NCBI RefSeq assembly: GCF_050948215.1
Contig: NC_135155.1
Coordinates: forward strand, 12,232,001 to 12,296,000
Direction: 5' to 3'
DNA length: 64,000 nt
From: Halictus rubicundus
Taxonomy: Eukaryota; Arthropoda; Insecta; Hymenoptera; Halictidae
The translations under genes were made by a program, and so were the position numbers. The stretch's first letter is position 1, and every line of letters begins with the position of its first letter. The notes beneath the pieces were generated by a model. That model ran no database searches. It saw nothing but the letters and a program-made list of their open reading frames with translations, and was not told where the DNA came from. Below, one piece after another: positions 63,881 through 64,000 of this stretch.

Positions 63881-64000
63881 TAAAATCAAGCCAAATAAAT
63901 GAATAAAATGATAAGCTATTTTTTAAAAAATGTCAAATGCGATAATTAACCTTGATTAATTGTTATTGTTGACAGTTCACAGTCAAATCCGACACCAAAG

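Noticed and set aside
63611..63889. 92-codon minus-strand ORF over the EF-hand exon
   Set aside because: No family motif is visible, whereas the plus strand has an EF-hand loop and strong acceptors. The sense strand is still not certain.

Overview
The window is nuclear DNA from an animal. Genes are split into many short exons with GT-AG introns, poly(A) signals follow stop codons, and the proteins are metazoan. Gene content and the many short TA-flanked Tc1/mariner-type elements fit an insect. Hymenoptera (bee or ant) is my inference, not something the sequence proves. No prokaryotic, viral or CRISPR-like system is visible.

Four genes can be built exon by exon with matching splice phases. 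(1) 2438-19076, plus strand: the 3' 14 exons of a secreted ADAMTS metalloprotease of the ADAMTS7/12 type; its 5' exons are missing or not recognised. (2) 20100-20948, minus strand: a two-exon gene for a 70-residue protein that resembles cytochrome c oxidase subunit 8. (3) 21902-25863, plus strand: ABHD18, nine exons, 472 residues, with one probable GC-AG intron. (4) 28225-53896, plus strand: the RNA-binding translation regulator LARP1 (insect larp), 17 exons, 1424 residues, with a 15.9 kb first intron. The COX8-like gene lies tail-to-tail with ADAMTS and head-to-head with ABHD18. The four genes have no evident shared pathway (extracellular matrix, mitochondrial respiration, a serine-hydrolase-fold protein, TOP mRNA control). 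At the right edge an EF-hand-like exon suggests the start of a fifth gene.

The rest is intron and intergenic DNA rich in small repeats. There are TA-flanked palindromic MITEs (13.7, 41.7 and 54.2 kb), a short mariner-like element (7.6 kb), a longer pair sharing ends (1.8 and 51.8 kb), another TIR element (54.9 kb), large hairpin repeats (4.0 and 23 kb), arrays of roughly 190 bp in larp intron 1, degenerate minisatellites, and dinucleotide and trinucleotide tracts. A short motif, TATAAAGATCCGCAGTCTA and its variants, recurs about fifteen times on both strands.

I do not see an obviously new multi-gene system. The observations I rate highest are tandem copies of the last larp splice acceptor that create a decoy acceptor followed at once by a stop codon; a 0.6 kb hairpin element just after the larp stop codon; a phase-compatible alternative first exon inside larp intron 1; the GC-AG intron of ABHD18; and the dispersed motif that often carries AATAAA.
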